From: Oxytricha trifallax
Lineage: Eukaryota > Ciliophora > Spirotrichea > Sporadotrichida > Oxytrichidae
Reading direction: 5' to 3'
Length of the DNA: 64,000 bases
Assembly (NCBI GenBank): GCA_000711775.1
Contig: ARYC01018574.1
Location: forward strand, 17,266-81,265
This document shows positions 43,961 to 55,559 of the stretch, piece by piece (position 1 is the stretch's first letter; each line of letters opens with the position of its first letter). A program made the position numbers and the translations under genes. The notes beneath the pieces were generated by a model that was not told the DNA's origin, ran no database searches, and was given only the letters and a program-made list of their open reading frames with translations.

Positions 43961-46570
43961 TGTCTGTTTTATATAGCTTTGTTTCCATATTTTAATATAA
44001 TAATTAATTGAGTTACTTACATAATTTTGTATTGAATTGACAAATATTTAAATTATTTAGTATATAACTAATAAAAAATTGATATTTAAATTCATCCAGT
44101 AACTAACTATTTACACTTAATAGTTACAAATTCTGAATTATTAAAACTCACTATTAAAATTTTAATATTATTAAATATTAGTTGGGTTTATTAAAGTTAA
44201 ATTTATCAAAGTAATCTGTCTTTAAACGAATTCATTCAGTATATATTAGGTTTATTAAAACATAAAAAAAGTAAATTGTTTATTATTAATTTAAAGTAAT
44301 GCTATATTGAATAATTAAAACATATTTATAACCGCTTTAATTCGTAAAGCCAACAAATTATCAAACTAATTATTGAATTTACATATAATCTGTTTTTATG
44401 ACAAACTCATGCAAATTTTTAGTTAATCTATTTTTTATTTGTCTTGTTAGAATATTTATGTAACATATGCCTTTACTTGAACTTAGATTTTGTATATAAT
44501 TTAAGCTAAATAAAAATAATATTAAATTATATAAAACATTTTTAGCATTGTTACTTGAAATTTATTTATTTAAGCAGTACTCAATATATAATAATAAGCT
44601 TATCAAAAGAATAAAAGATACAGCCGAATTGAAATATTATTTTTTTATTACTTGCTTCTCACATACTAGGTATCAATATTCTTTTCCATAAATTTTTCTA
44701 AATTTTATATTAAGTTTTCATTTAGAGTTTCCTCTGTAATATTAAAATTAATTAATAATCAAATTATAAATTCTATATATAATATTTATTTTAGTTGAAT
44801 AAAAAAAAGGTTATTAAACTGCTTCTCTGTTAAGAAAAATAAGAAAGATATTTATGTTTGAATCCGTTTTATCTTTATATAGAAGCATTTGTATCTTTTA
44901 TTGAGTATCATCCCTATTTTAATTGTATCTCTTGAACCATGATGGTGTCAAGTCATAACATTATATTCGTTATCAAATTATTTAATAGCCAAATTAGCTT
45001 GTGCTTTAAAATATAAAAAAAAATTAAAAAGTCTATTTTGTAATGTTTTAAGCAAGTTTAAAAGAATTAATCAAATTAATCCATAAAACTTTTTATAATG
45101 TTTCTAGTATTTAGTAAAAAATTGATCTTCATAACCTAGTTAATTTCTTAATTGAAGGTTACATAATAGATAATTGCTTAAAGTTGTGTGAGAAAATAAG
45201 AAAACACTTTCGTTTGTCATTTAAAATTCATGTTTCTTTATTGTATTATTGATGGATTTTTATTTTTTTAAAAAAACTATTATAGTTATTGAAATTTTAG
45301 TATTTAGTGTTTTAGTTTATCCTAATCTTCATCTGTGCTGATGATATTTTACCATTGATGATAATGTCTTAACATGGAAGAAGAGAAATAAATATTATTT
45401 ACTATGACGAGTTTTCAAAGGTTCAATTTTAATTATTCACATTAACTTATAAGTGTAAACATTTAAACTTCATTCTATTTCTCACTAACTTTATTATAAC
45501 TATTATTAAAATATATCATCTTTTCTTGGGCTATCTACCAAATTCTTCTATTATTTAAAATAATGGTGTTATTTCGTTTTTCTTTAAATATACAGGCATT
45601 GTTTGTAGATTCGAGAACAAATATTAGCATTAAATTTTCAAATGCATTTGATTTATAGTTACTTGAATCAAATGATTCCTAGCTAAAAGCTCAAGAGATA
45701 AATGTCACTTAGAGGAAGAATTTGAAATAAGCTAAGGTCATTCTGAACTTTGACTTGGATATCATAATAATTTGAAACTTCTAATGAAGTTGAGTGGTAA
45801 GATATATAATTAGATAATTAATTGGAAATTCTATATTTTTAAAGTAATGTTATATTAAAGCAAAACAATTTACTCTAAAATTTATTTAAAATATAAGTTA
45901 TTTACCATTCAATAAAATATTAAGTTAGACATTTTTAAATAATTAGTTTTTTTATTCTAACATGTTTAATTTAGATAGATTGTGACTGATTATAGGCACA
46001 CTTAGAAAAAGTTCTTTGCCTAACAACTCAGCGTTAATGTTAAAAAAATATAAATCAGTCTAAATGATTTTTGAAATATAATGGTTAATATATTGTTCTT
46101 AAAAATTCAATATTTAATAATTATTATTGATACACTTCCATTATAATTTGTTATCTTTAGTGAAAACTAATAAAATTATATCCATGAATACTCTCGTTAT
46201 ATTCTTTCAAAGGTAAAATTGAAATTACTTACTGCTGTCAAGATATTAACCATTAAACTGCTTAATTTTTAAATGATAAAACATCAAAGATTTTAATTCT
46301 AAAATTTCCATTTAATATTTCTATATAGAATTAGTAAGGCAAAATTTTATACTATTGATAAAGTACATTGAATTTAGGGATTTGTAAAATAAACTATTCT
46401 TAAGAATAAGTAATTTCCATTAATATAAAAACTCTGATATCAAATAATGTCCCAAACTAGTTAAGTTTCTTATATTTATATTTAAATTTTTTGGCTAATT
46501 TTTATTTGATTTAGACTTTTTTTAGAAAAACATGGGTGTCAGTTGAATTAATATTTTATCATTTATCCAA
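43961..46570. other. AT-rich spacer with a short coding-like patch
   Basis: Mostly AT-rich, without genes. Around 45640-45785 the plus strand has short Gln-recoded frames (for example RKNLKQAKVILNFDLDI) that could be the 5' remnant of the leucine-rich gene that follows. Confidence 0.35.
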
Positions 46571-46575
46571 TTGAT

Positions 46576-48150
46576 TTCTCTTTTAGCGGAGAGTCTCAAG
46601 TAAAAGTTCTCACAAAACATGATATTTCCCAGATTCTAATAAATCTGAGTTTAATACTCATTTTAGTAGAAACATCCAATGTCCTCAATTACTAAGACTT
46701 AATCTAAAAATTGATAATTTTGACTTTAACTTCACCTAGTATTTGCTAGGATTGTGACTATATCTAGAATGAATTTAAAGAAATGTAGTTGGTTTAATCT
46801 CCAGTCTGGTAACATAATTCTCATCGACTTTCAAGCTGTTTTTTAAATCTCATTATTATTGAGGAAGAAATCTCTTTCTTTGATGTCATTGAGATAATTA
46901 ACCTTTCAAGATTTAGATTGTATGGCTCAAGTTTAGGTTCTATAAGTCCAGATGAACATATCCTGAAGTTATCTCAAACTTTAAGTTTAAAAAAAGCTTG
47001 CTAACAATGAAACGCTTGACTTCCTAGTCACTAATGAATGGAGTAAAAGATTTTATTTAATAATGCCTTAAGATTCAAATACAAATAATATACAGCGCAA
47101 ATTTTAATATTAATGACTTATACAAAAAAGTAAAATGGGTATAAAATATTAGAGTATTTGGGATCAAATCCTTTCACTTTATATTTAACCTTGAGAGATA
47201 TAGGGATCAAATAGCAATGCTAAAGTTTTTGAAACAAAAGTGGAAGTAATTTATGTTAGTTAAATGGAGATGCTTTGCTAGATTAATACAAATCTTTTTC
47301 TCTTTGTTTCTCTTAGCTTTTTTTAGATAAGAGAAGACTTAAGCTACAAAAACTCATATAAAATCGGCACTTTTACAATAATTCAAAAGCCCGAATTTAA
47401 TTTTACTTTAGCAAAATGTGATAAATAAGAATTCTTCAACTTAAGTAATTTTACATGTTTATGGATATACTTTGATAATCCAACTTGACCACACTTGAAA
47501 GTTTCAGGAACATAAATAAGTCATTAAGATTGTTGATCGGTGATTATGATGCTCAAACTAGTCCAGATAATTACAAATCTTTAATTTTTATCATGTTATT
47601 TAAACCTTTTAAAAATCTTCATGATCTTGACCTTAAACCTATCACATATTCAAACTAAGTTAAAATGTTGCTTTACTAGAATCAGCACATAAAGATATAA
47701 GACCTCGATTCTAAGATTTCAACACAATTAAGTGTTATTCAATCTTAATTTATGGAGAGGGCTTTATGAAAGGTTCTAATTGATGTGCATGATCGAGTGA
47801 TAAAATTTAGTTATGAGTAATCTTTTATAATAATAGCTATCTCGAATGTAAATGGAGCACGTTTTCGTTCAAAGATAGCAATAGAGTAAAATATCGATAG
47901 ATAAGATTAGGGTTTTGCTTATGGACCGCCAAGGCATTTTATATAATCACCAAAAATTAAATCGATAAGCCCATCAATTGTATCTTCCAATCTCAAGACA
48001 ATTGTAATTTCTGAGTTAAATGCCACCTTTGTTTAAATACAGTTAACCTTCTAAAAAGCTAAAAGAAACAAGCTAAACAATAATTTAGAGTTCAAAGACA
48101 TTGATCAATTCTATGGTGGATTAAACAAATATATTGGTCGTGAAGTGTGA
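46576..48150 (+). pseudogene. Leucine-rich-repeat-like coding island
   Basis: The plus strand in ciliate code shows Leu-rich blocks with LRR-like spacing: CPQLLRLNLKIDNFDFNF (about 46680), FFDVIEIINLSRFRLYGSSL (about 46880) and LAKCDKQEFFNLSNFTCLW (about 47410). A 224-codon frame follows from about 47478 (SNLTTLESFRNINKSLRLL, LFKPFKNLHDLDLKPITYS, IVSSNLKTIVISELNATF) to TGA 48148-48150, broken only by one TGA near 47767. It resembles the large LRR families of ciliates by pattern, not by a specific match. Similar islands lie at 53573-54420 and 55560-57482. Confidence 0.5.
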
Positions 48151-49159
48151 TAGATTATTTCTCTTAGGCTGTTATCAAGTCTTTAGAATTAAGGTAGTTG
48201 ATAGAACATCTATCAAACTTGGATCTAGTTATGACGATATATGATGCATTGTAGCTTATCTGACAATCAAACTAATTAGAATACCTCGAGTTTGGGTGTC
48301 TGAGAAATGCAGCTTTAACAGCTGATAGTTTGTCATCTCGAGGTTCTTTTTAAAGTAAAACTTACGATCATATTTGCATTAAGGAAGAATTAGTAATACT
48401 GTCTAATAAACCATAAATTAAATAATTTTAATGGAATAAAATAGTGAGCTGATACTAAGTAAAGAACTTTATTTATGAAAATAAAACCTTTTGCTTAATA
48501 AGTGAGAAAAACAAAAGCAATTAAGTGGTTCAAGAAGATTTAAGCGGAAGTCAATTTGTAAAATGGGGATATAAAATATTGGAACAAATCAAATTAGTAA
48601 ATATTCAAAAATCGGACAAAATGTAAATTAATAATCAAGTATCTTGATTAATTATAATTATTATATCTAAAAATATTTAAATCTCCGAGCTAATTCAAAA
48701 TTTGTTTTTAAGACTTAGCTCGTATTTAATATAAACTATGCTTTTAACTAAAATCATCTTAATTTATATATATTCAGTAATAATTTATATTTTTGTATTT
48801 ATAATCCAATAATAATGCTTATCTTCATTACAAGTACTTTCAATTGGTTGATATTTTAATTTGCAATTTTTTAAATTGTTACATAAGTTGGAAAAAAATG
48901 TTTAATGAAAAAGTTGTTGTACACAAATGATTATTTTAATTTAATCAACGATGTTTATTACTAGCATAACTTTTTTTAATTATCAATAAAACACAAGTAT
49001 TATAATTCTCTTATTTTAATTATTTACACATTCTTTGGCAATTGTAAGTAATTTTACTGAATCATAAGAATTATTTTTAAAAAATTGGAATTGAATAATA
49101 TTAAAATCCATTAATTATATGGTTTTATAAAATTTTTATAATTTATTTTGAATTAAGAA
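48151..49159. other. AT-rich spacer
   Basis: No gene is recognised. Short Leu-rich patches near 48180-48330 on the plus strand may be a remnant of the preceding LRR-like gene. Confidence 0.4.
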
Positions 49160-50597
49160 TTTAGATTGTGTTCCCTTTAACCAAAATTTGCAAAATGTCA
49201 TCAAAGTTATTCATAGTCCTGAATTAATCAGCTCCTATGCAAGCTGAGAAACGGACTTCAGATTATCTATGACTTCCTAGAATTTTTCTCCAGCTAGGTG
49301 ATTCAATATTAAGACAAGGATGGAAAAGTTATCTCTCCAAGCCTCTGTATATATTTACCCCATGTAATTAATCCCATTAATGTAGGGACATGAATTCGAG
49401 TCCGTTTAAAAAGTTTATGTCCCTTAAATTTGTGCTCTTGAAAAGTTACTGATTGTACAATAGGAGGTATCAACAAGATTAATTTTGATGTTTTGAGGTT
49501 TTAAGTAGAGATGTACAACATTTTATTCATGAAACTTGGCTATTGCAAAAAATGCACTAAATATGCATCTCCATGTAACCACTCTACTATGCTCGAGATT
49601 TAGCAGATCTCCCAAGTTGGTATCATAACTCTTTAACCAAATCAGCAAGTAAGTAAGGCTAAAATAAATCTTGGCAAGGGAGTCTAGTTTCTTATTATTG
49701 TTCCTCTAAATTAATAAGCATGGTAATGTCTCGTTAGCTATATCTCAATAGAGTGCATCTTACAAACTCTCTATATAGTGTCTAGACAAGTGGTTGTATG
49801 TTAGAGAAGGTCTCCTCTAAATTTACTCTTCAATTGATTCAATTAGAAAACCATTTAAATAACACTTTTACTTAATTGTTTCCTCAAAGTTTTGACAGTT
49901 GTTTTAGGTTATTTGAGGTTTTATTTAATCGCCACCTATTACTATTAAGAGCGTAGTTAATTTTAATTAGAGTGACCTTCTTTTATATCATTGAAATTAG
50001 AGTTGTGAAATTTAGGTTCTGGTTATTTTAGTTCCTCATTTTAATTGGGTGCCCAACGTTATCAGATTGTGGTCTTCCCTATTGCTTCGAAATCGTTTGT
50101 TTCAGATCCAAATTATACAATTACGAGATAACCAATAATTGAAAATTAAGCGTTTAAGGACCTTATTATTTACGAAGGAAGGGTACCCTGATTCAAGAAG
50201 GTCTGTTTCTGAAAGAATAATTAGGTGCCTCTTTAGTTATGCAGTTGGGTATCTGACATTAAACTTTAGCTTGCATACTTTACAAGAGTATCCGTCCTTT
50301 AATTTTAAATGACGAAACTTCCCCTGCTTTCTAGAATGAGTTTTGATATGCCTTTTTTATTATTTCTTAGTCAACATTTTGTCGCAAACTGTGCATTTAT
50401 ATATTGATTGAGATATGGTATTGCCAGACTTTAGAATGCTTGGTCGCTACTTTTGCTTGATTTCTTTTAATTAGTTAAGGTTATTAGGAAACATATATAA
50501 ATATTTGATACTTACTATTTTCTATAGTACAGCTTGAAAGCTCGACTACTGATGATGAGTAATCATCCTCCGAATTTATACTGCTTAATGAGGACAT
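49160..50597 (-). pseudogene. Element I zinc-finger/pseudokinase gene
   Basis: ATG 50597 (MSSLSSINSEDDYSSSVVEL). An interval GTAAGTATCA...TTAAAAG looks like an intron. Two C2H2 fingers follow (CTVCDKMLTKKQQKRHIKTH and CKVCKLKFNVRYPTAQLKRH). The kinase part (about 49560-49200) reads KFHEQNVVHLYLKPQNIKIN and TISNFSRAQIQGTQTF, aligning with HRDLKPEN and DFN-RA of TBE kinases. The catalytic Asp and the metal-binding Asp are lost. Frame breaks lie between fingers and kinase (about 49650-50080). Confidence 0.65.
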
Positions 50598-50764
50598 GCT
50601 ATAATTGACACCTTTTAATTTATCTTCGATTTACTATTAAATATCTTTATTAATAACATTATTAATAGTCACAATTTTGTTATAATTAAACTTAGTTATT
50701 AAACATAGTTATTTAAATAGTTAATGTTATTTATGAAAAATATAAGAACAAAAATTTCAAGATT

Positions 50765-51190
50765 TTAATATTGTAGAAATACATTTGAATTTGGAAAATT
50801 AATTATAATTAAATTAATAATAAATCAAAATCGTGGCAGTTAAAGTTGCCAATTTAAACAACCTAGGGCTCATTCGATAGAGAATTCAAAATTAGCTAGA
50901 CTTTATTACTGGCAGTACTATTTTATCGCATCGAGGGAGCTAGATAACTTGAGTTTAATTAAACTCATTTAAATTCATTAAATTATACCCTCACATTAAA
51001 GTCGAGTTATCTCGCTCCAGGGATGCGATAAAATAGTACCGCCAATAGTAAAGTCCAGCTAATTTTGAATTCTCTATCGAATGAGCCCAAGATCGTTTAA
51101 ATTGGCCAACTTTAACTGCCAAGATTTTGATTTATTATTAATTTAATTATAATTAATTTTTCAAATTCAAATGTATTTCTACAATATTAA
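50765..51190. repeat. Palindromic MITE with TTAA or TA target site
   Basis: A 426-bp inverted repeat. The left end TTAATATTGTAGAAATACATT is mirrored at the right end, with arms of about 190 bp. The outermost bases are TTAA on both sides, so the target duplication could be TTAA (piggyBac-like) or TA (mariner-like). There is no ORF. It lies in the spacer of element I. Confidence 0.8.
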
Positions 51191-51451
51191 CATTAAAACC
51201 CAGAAACACAGAGAATTATCATTTCAAACCCTTTTGTCCTAATTTTGTCCGGGCAGGACATTTACAGGATATTCTTAAATTTATGGGTGGAACATAAATG
51301 AAAAAAAAAGTTTCCAATGTAGGCCTCAATACAATTAATTAAAGTCCATGAATAATTAACGAAAGGAACCTTGGCAAAATGTAAAAAGAAATATAATAAT
51401 TACTCATTGCTGCTTAAGCGATATTGCAGCCAATAAAAAAAATCTATTAAT

Positions 51452-52250
51452 ATGGAAAGAAGATTTTTGGAGAAATGTGAAGGCTAAGATAAATTAGTTA
51501 ATCAAAATTGTAATTAATTCATAAACTTATGGAAAGCACTTAAATCCCATCCAGATAGTTAGAAGGCCTATTAAGTAGTAAATCAGACTGGTATAACTAC
51601 TTCAAATTCCAATGTAAGCTTTAAGTGTTTTATCTGATATAGGCAATATGCTCATGCCTCCTTATACATAATGCATTATGAGATTTATAAGAGATTTTCT
51701 TAAAGGGACCAAAATTTTAATCAAGTTTAATGAGATAATTTGGATTAATGTCCCATTTTTCCCTGAGTTGAGCTTGAAGCGCATATGGGAGGAAGTTAGA
51801 GTGGATGAGGAACTGATAAGGTACTTAAATATTTACGAGGATGTTGATGATTAGCTTGATCGCAATTAGTTTTTTTGGCATTCTAGGGACCCTAAGAAAT
51901 TAATATTTGTAAAGGATGGTTCATGATCAATAGAAGATAAGAATTTCAGGGACTTAAATTTAGGGGGAGCAAAATTTAATTCTTATGAGCAATTAGTTAA
52001 TAGAGGAGTTCTAAAAGAATCCAGCTATTTCGAGTAAGTCAATAGTTTCCTTAATTTTTTGACATAGAGAAAAAAGGTGGGCGCACTCACTTTTGAAGCA
52101 AGGTTCATAAATCAGAAGAATCACTAAGAAGAGAAAGTTGAACGAAATGACATTTTTAGTACTCTGATTATATTAGTCTTGCAATTTAGAATAAAGAGGA
52201 ACACAAAGAGGGGCAAGAGACATGGAACCTAAATTAAACTCCTTAGATTT
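51452..52250 (+). pseudogene. Element I zinc finger joined to 22-kDa-like protein
   Basis: ATG 51452 (MERRFLEKCEGQDKLVNQ). A finger-like CFI-YRQYAHASLYIMH segment has TGA where its second Cys should be. A shortened 22-kDa homology follows (LKGTKILIKFNEIIWINVPF, FPELSLKRIWEEVRVDEEL, FFGILGTLRN in a shifted frame). The conserved second intron is present as GTAAGTCAAT...GACATAG (about 52034-52068), then a basic C-terminal part. The usual N-terminus (SKEDLYRYL, FFLPT) is missing, apparently replaced by zinc-finger sequence through a deletion or inversion. Confidence 0.55.
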
Positions 52251-52289
52251 TAATTAATAATTGCTTAACTTAAGACCTAAAATTAATCA

Positions 52290-53150
52290 TTCTTTTTCCA
52301 ATTGTGTAATCTAATTTTGCATTTTAAATTATGTGCTTTTTTAGTTTTAAGGCAGTCAACTTAGTTAATACTTTAAATTGCGTCCCTAACTATTTAATAT
52401 TGCATCTTATTTGAGAAATTTAAGTTCCTTTCAATTTCGTCCTTTTTGTACTAAAGATTGACTCTAGAAAAAATTTCTTCAATACAATTAAACTCGGGGA
52501 ATAGGGAGCATTAAATACATAACTCCATCCATTACCTTAAATTTAGTGTTTGAAAGTCTTGTTATGTTGAGCTCGCAAATTATCCAGAAAAAGAATTGCT
52601 TATTTGCCCTTTTAATAATCTATAATGATTTCAAGTCCTGAAAGTAAGTCTGGAATTTTAATTTATTTCTCTTTAATAACGCACCCTAAAAGTCCTTTTA
52701 GTCCAGAAATAAATACCAAGGCAGCAAGAGTTTTTAAATTAATGCCCCCTTTTTAAACATTTTAATTTTAATAAGGTCCTGCCCAAGCTTTTAAAGTAAT
52801 TGAATGGGGCTTAAATATAGCTTCATCCAGATATATTATATTTTCTACACCTCATTAGCATTACATAGTAATGGGTACGATTAAAGCTAAGCTACCTAAA
52901 TCTTTCAAACAAAGAATTTGAAATCCTATTTGAAGACTTAGAATTTTTGTATTTTACGTTATTTCTAAGATATATATTTCTTAAACTGGAAGTAGAAATC
53001 TTAGCATAAGGAAATTTTTGATGAAAAATATTTGCCCTATCTGCAATAGAGTATAGTTTAAGTTCCATCGATGCATTTTGATTGCCCAAATAGTTTAAAT
53101 GATCAATCTTCAAGTTAAGAGCTTTTTTATTGTTCTTTTTATTTTAAACA
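52290..53150 (-). pseudogene. Element I DDE transposase (TBE-related)
   Basis: The minus strand encodes HLNYLGNQNASMELKLYSIAD and ISTSSLRNIYLRNNVKYK (N-terminal DNA-binding side). The first Asp is in IYLDEAIFKPHS (about 52825), the second in ILFLDNLRAQHNK (about 52590), and the Glu region is FNCIEEIFSR (about 52490) after a one-base shift. A shift also separates the N-terminal part from the DDE core (about 52845). All three acidic positions are retained in sequence. Confidence 0.7.
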
Positions 53151-53572
53151 AGCTATTTATAAGGATTAATGCAAACTTTTCTATTAATGTTTACATGAAA
53201 CTCAAACAGTTTCCCTTATTATTTATAGTTAAAATATGTCAAATTATTAGCATGCAAAGGATCCTTCTCCCCGAATAAAAGTATAAGGATTTACGATTTA
53301 GCAACCTAGCTAATAGTACAAGAAATATTTTTTTATATTTATATTTAATTTGTATTATATTTATGAATCTCATTTTTTCCTCAAAATAATTTTATAAATG
53401 TGCCATTCAAAAAGAATTTATGCACTATTTATTTGTCAATCTTTCAAGTTCTCTAGATAAAGCAACTTACTTAATATTAAATTAAATTCAATTTCATTAC
53501 AGAGCTAAGCCAATAATTTCACAACTGTTATTATCTAAAGAGCCTTAAAATGAGCTGTTGAAGTTAAGAGTG

Positions 53573-54420
53573 TCAAACAATTTCCTAACCCAAACTCTAT
53601 TGTATTATAAATATATGTAATATGCTGGCAGTAAACATTATAGACTAATGGTTTAATCGACAATTTTGACTTTTAAAAATATTAGTTAAATCTTTTTTAA
53701 TTAACCTTGGATATAATTACGTTATTTAAGCATCACTTGACATTACACATGGTTTAAGTCTTTGAAGCTGGGGTATCCAAGCAGTATTTAATGCTAATTA
53801 TCAAAGTAAATCCAGGTTAAGTCTAGATAAATTATTTTAAACCTTTAGAATTTAATTTTATTCTAAAGAGCCTCTATTGGATCAAAATTTGTTACAGTCA
53901 TATAAATGCTTCTTTCTAGTGAATAAATAGAAATATTATTGAAACATTTCAACAACTCTAAAATATACATCTATTAAATCCTAGTTATTAGGAATCTGCT
54001 CACCAATAATTTATAGTCTTCTAATAGGCTTAAGCAGTAGCTAAGAGCTCTTATCATTTGTTAATCCAAATAATTCACTAAAAGTTATTAAAATCTAAGA
54101 TAACTTAGTGACAAAAAAGCTTGACTCCTAAATTTGTCTAACACTAACTTTTGAGATAAACTTTGGCAATAAAGGAAAGTATCATTAGGTTTTTTTTTAA
54201 TTACTTATCAAAGTTAAACCTGGGAGAAAGATGCACTTTTATAGAAATCGAGATGAGATGAGTAATGCAAATTTCAAAACAAATCTCTCTAATTATGAGA
54301 GATTTGTAAAGTCAAACTTAAACAAGAAGAGTGAGTTTTTTTGCTATAATCAAGTCTAAATTCAGATATTCGGAAAACTTTAGATTACAGATTATAGATT
54401 GTCGAGTAACTTCATTTTGG
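53573..54420 (-). pseudogene. Leucine-rich-repeat-like coding island
   Basis: In ciliate code the minus strand has EVTRQSIICNLKFSEYLNLD (about 54400), then a frame of about 100 codons from 54186 (FPLLPKFISKVSVRQIQ, RRLQIIGEQIPNNQDLIDVY), then NLSRLNLDLL and IPQLQRLKPCVMSSDA, ending at TGA 53573-53575. Pattern and composition match the islands at 46576-48150 and 55560-57482. Several TGA codons and shifts indicate decay. Confidence 0.45.
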
Positions 54421-55559
54421 CTGAATTAGATTGATACTTCAATTAATTAGGGAAAGTAAGATTAATATTTAATTTTAGGCTTTAATAACCCTGATTATTT
54501 TAAACTCAAAAAATGCTAATAACTTCTTAATATCATAGTGCATACTAAGAAATTAGATTTCAAATTCTAAAATAGTTTTAGAAATTAATTGTTTAGTCAA
54601 GAACTTCATTTAAAAGTTATTTATTTAAATATTAAGTATTTCTACAATCTAATTACTCAAGAATTTTAGTACTGCATTATTCGAATGATATTATTATTAA
54701 TTATTCTGGATTTATTCAAGTATTTTATGAATTTAAATGAAACATTACAAGAATGGGATTGTATATTAGAAAACAAAACATGGTTGCTGTTTAAAGATAG
54801 ATTAAGTTAAATATTTAATAATACATACAGATTTTTTATATCTTATAACAATTTGAATAATCAATTGAAAATATTGATTAAATCTAAGCAATATTTTTAG
54901 AATCACGAGTAATCAATATTTACTGTTGAATCAGAATATTTATGGCTCGTTACGTAAAGTTTAAACAAATATCAATTAGTAAATGATTGGTGTTTCAAAA
55001 TTTGATTGTATTGTTCTTAAATTATAACTTTACATTTCTGATAATAAAATAAAAATGACTATATTTTATGTTGACTTGATATTAAATGGAAACTGTTACA
55101 AAATGTTACAAGAAGTTTAGGAAAGTTTGATATAATGCCTGCATAACTAGTTATTCTATGATCACTCTATAATAAAGTGAATGCTCAATATCAATTATCA
55201 ATCGAGGGCATGATCTTAAAACCAGATATGAATCAAACGTACGATGGCTACATTCTTATTGTTTCTATTAGAAGATGACACAGAAAAGAAAATTACATGT
55301 TTAACTAAAAATTAGTAAACTATCAATCTAAACCTAACATTAAAATAAAATGCTTTATTAAAAACTAGATATCAACAAATATTAAAGGATTAACTCTTTA
55401 GTAATATCAATACAACCAAATTTATCTAACTATTTGCTCATTAAAAAATTGAGACTTTAACACATAAAAGTGAGAATTTCCTAAGATAAAAAGGTTATTT
55501 TTTCCATATTTATATAGAAAAGTTCTTTTCCAAAAAATTACTAAAATAGAGATTTAAGG

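Larger units (their letters stand above)
49160..53150 (-). mobile_element. Rearranged TBE-like element I
   Basis: A TBE-like set in reverse orientation: kinase/zinc-finger gene (minus, left), 22-kDa-like gene (plus), transposase (minus, right). The spacer contains a palindromic insertion (50765-51190) and an extra zinc-finger piece joined to a shortened 22-kDa gene. There are no telomere-like ends or ANT duplication. All genes are broken. It is more diverged from TBE A-D than those are from each other. Confidence 0.65.
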
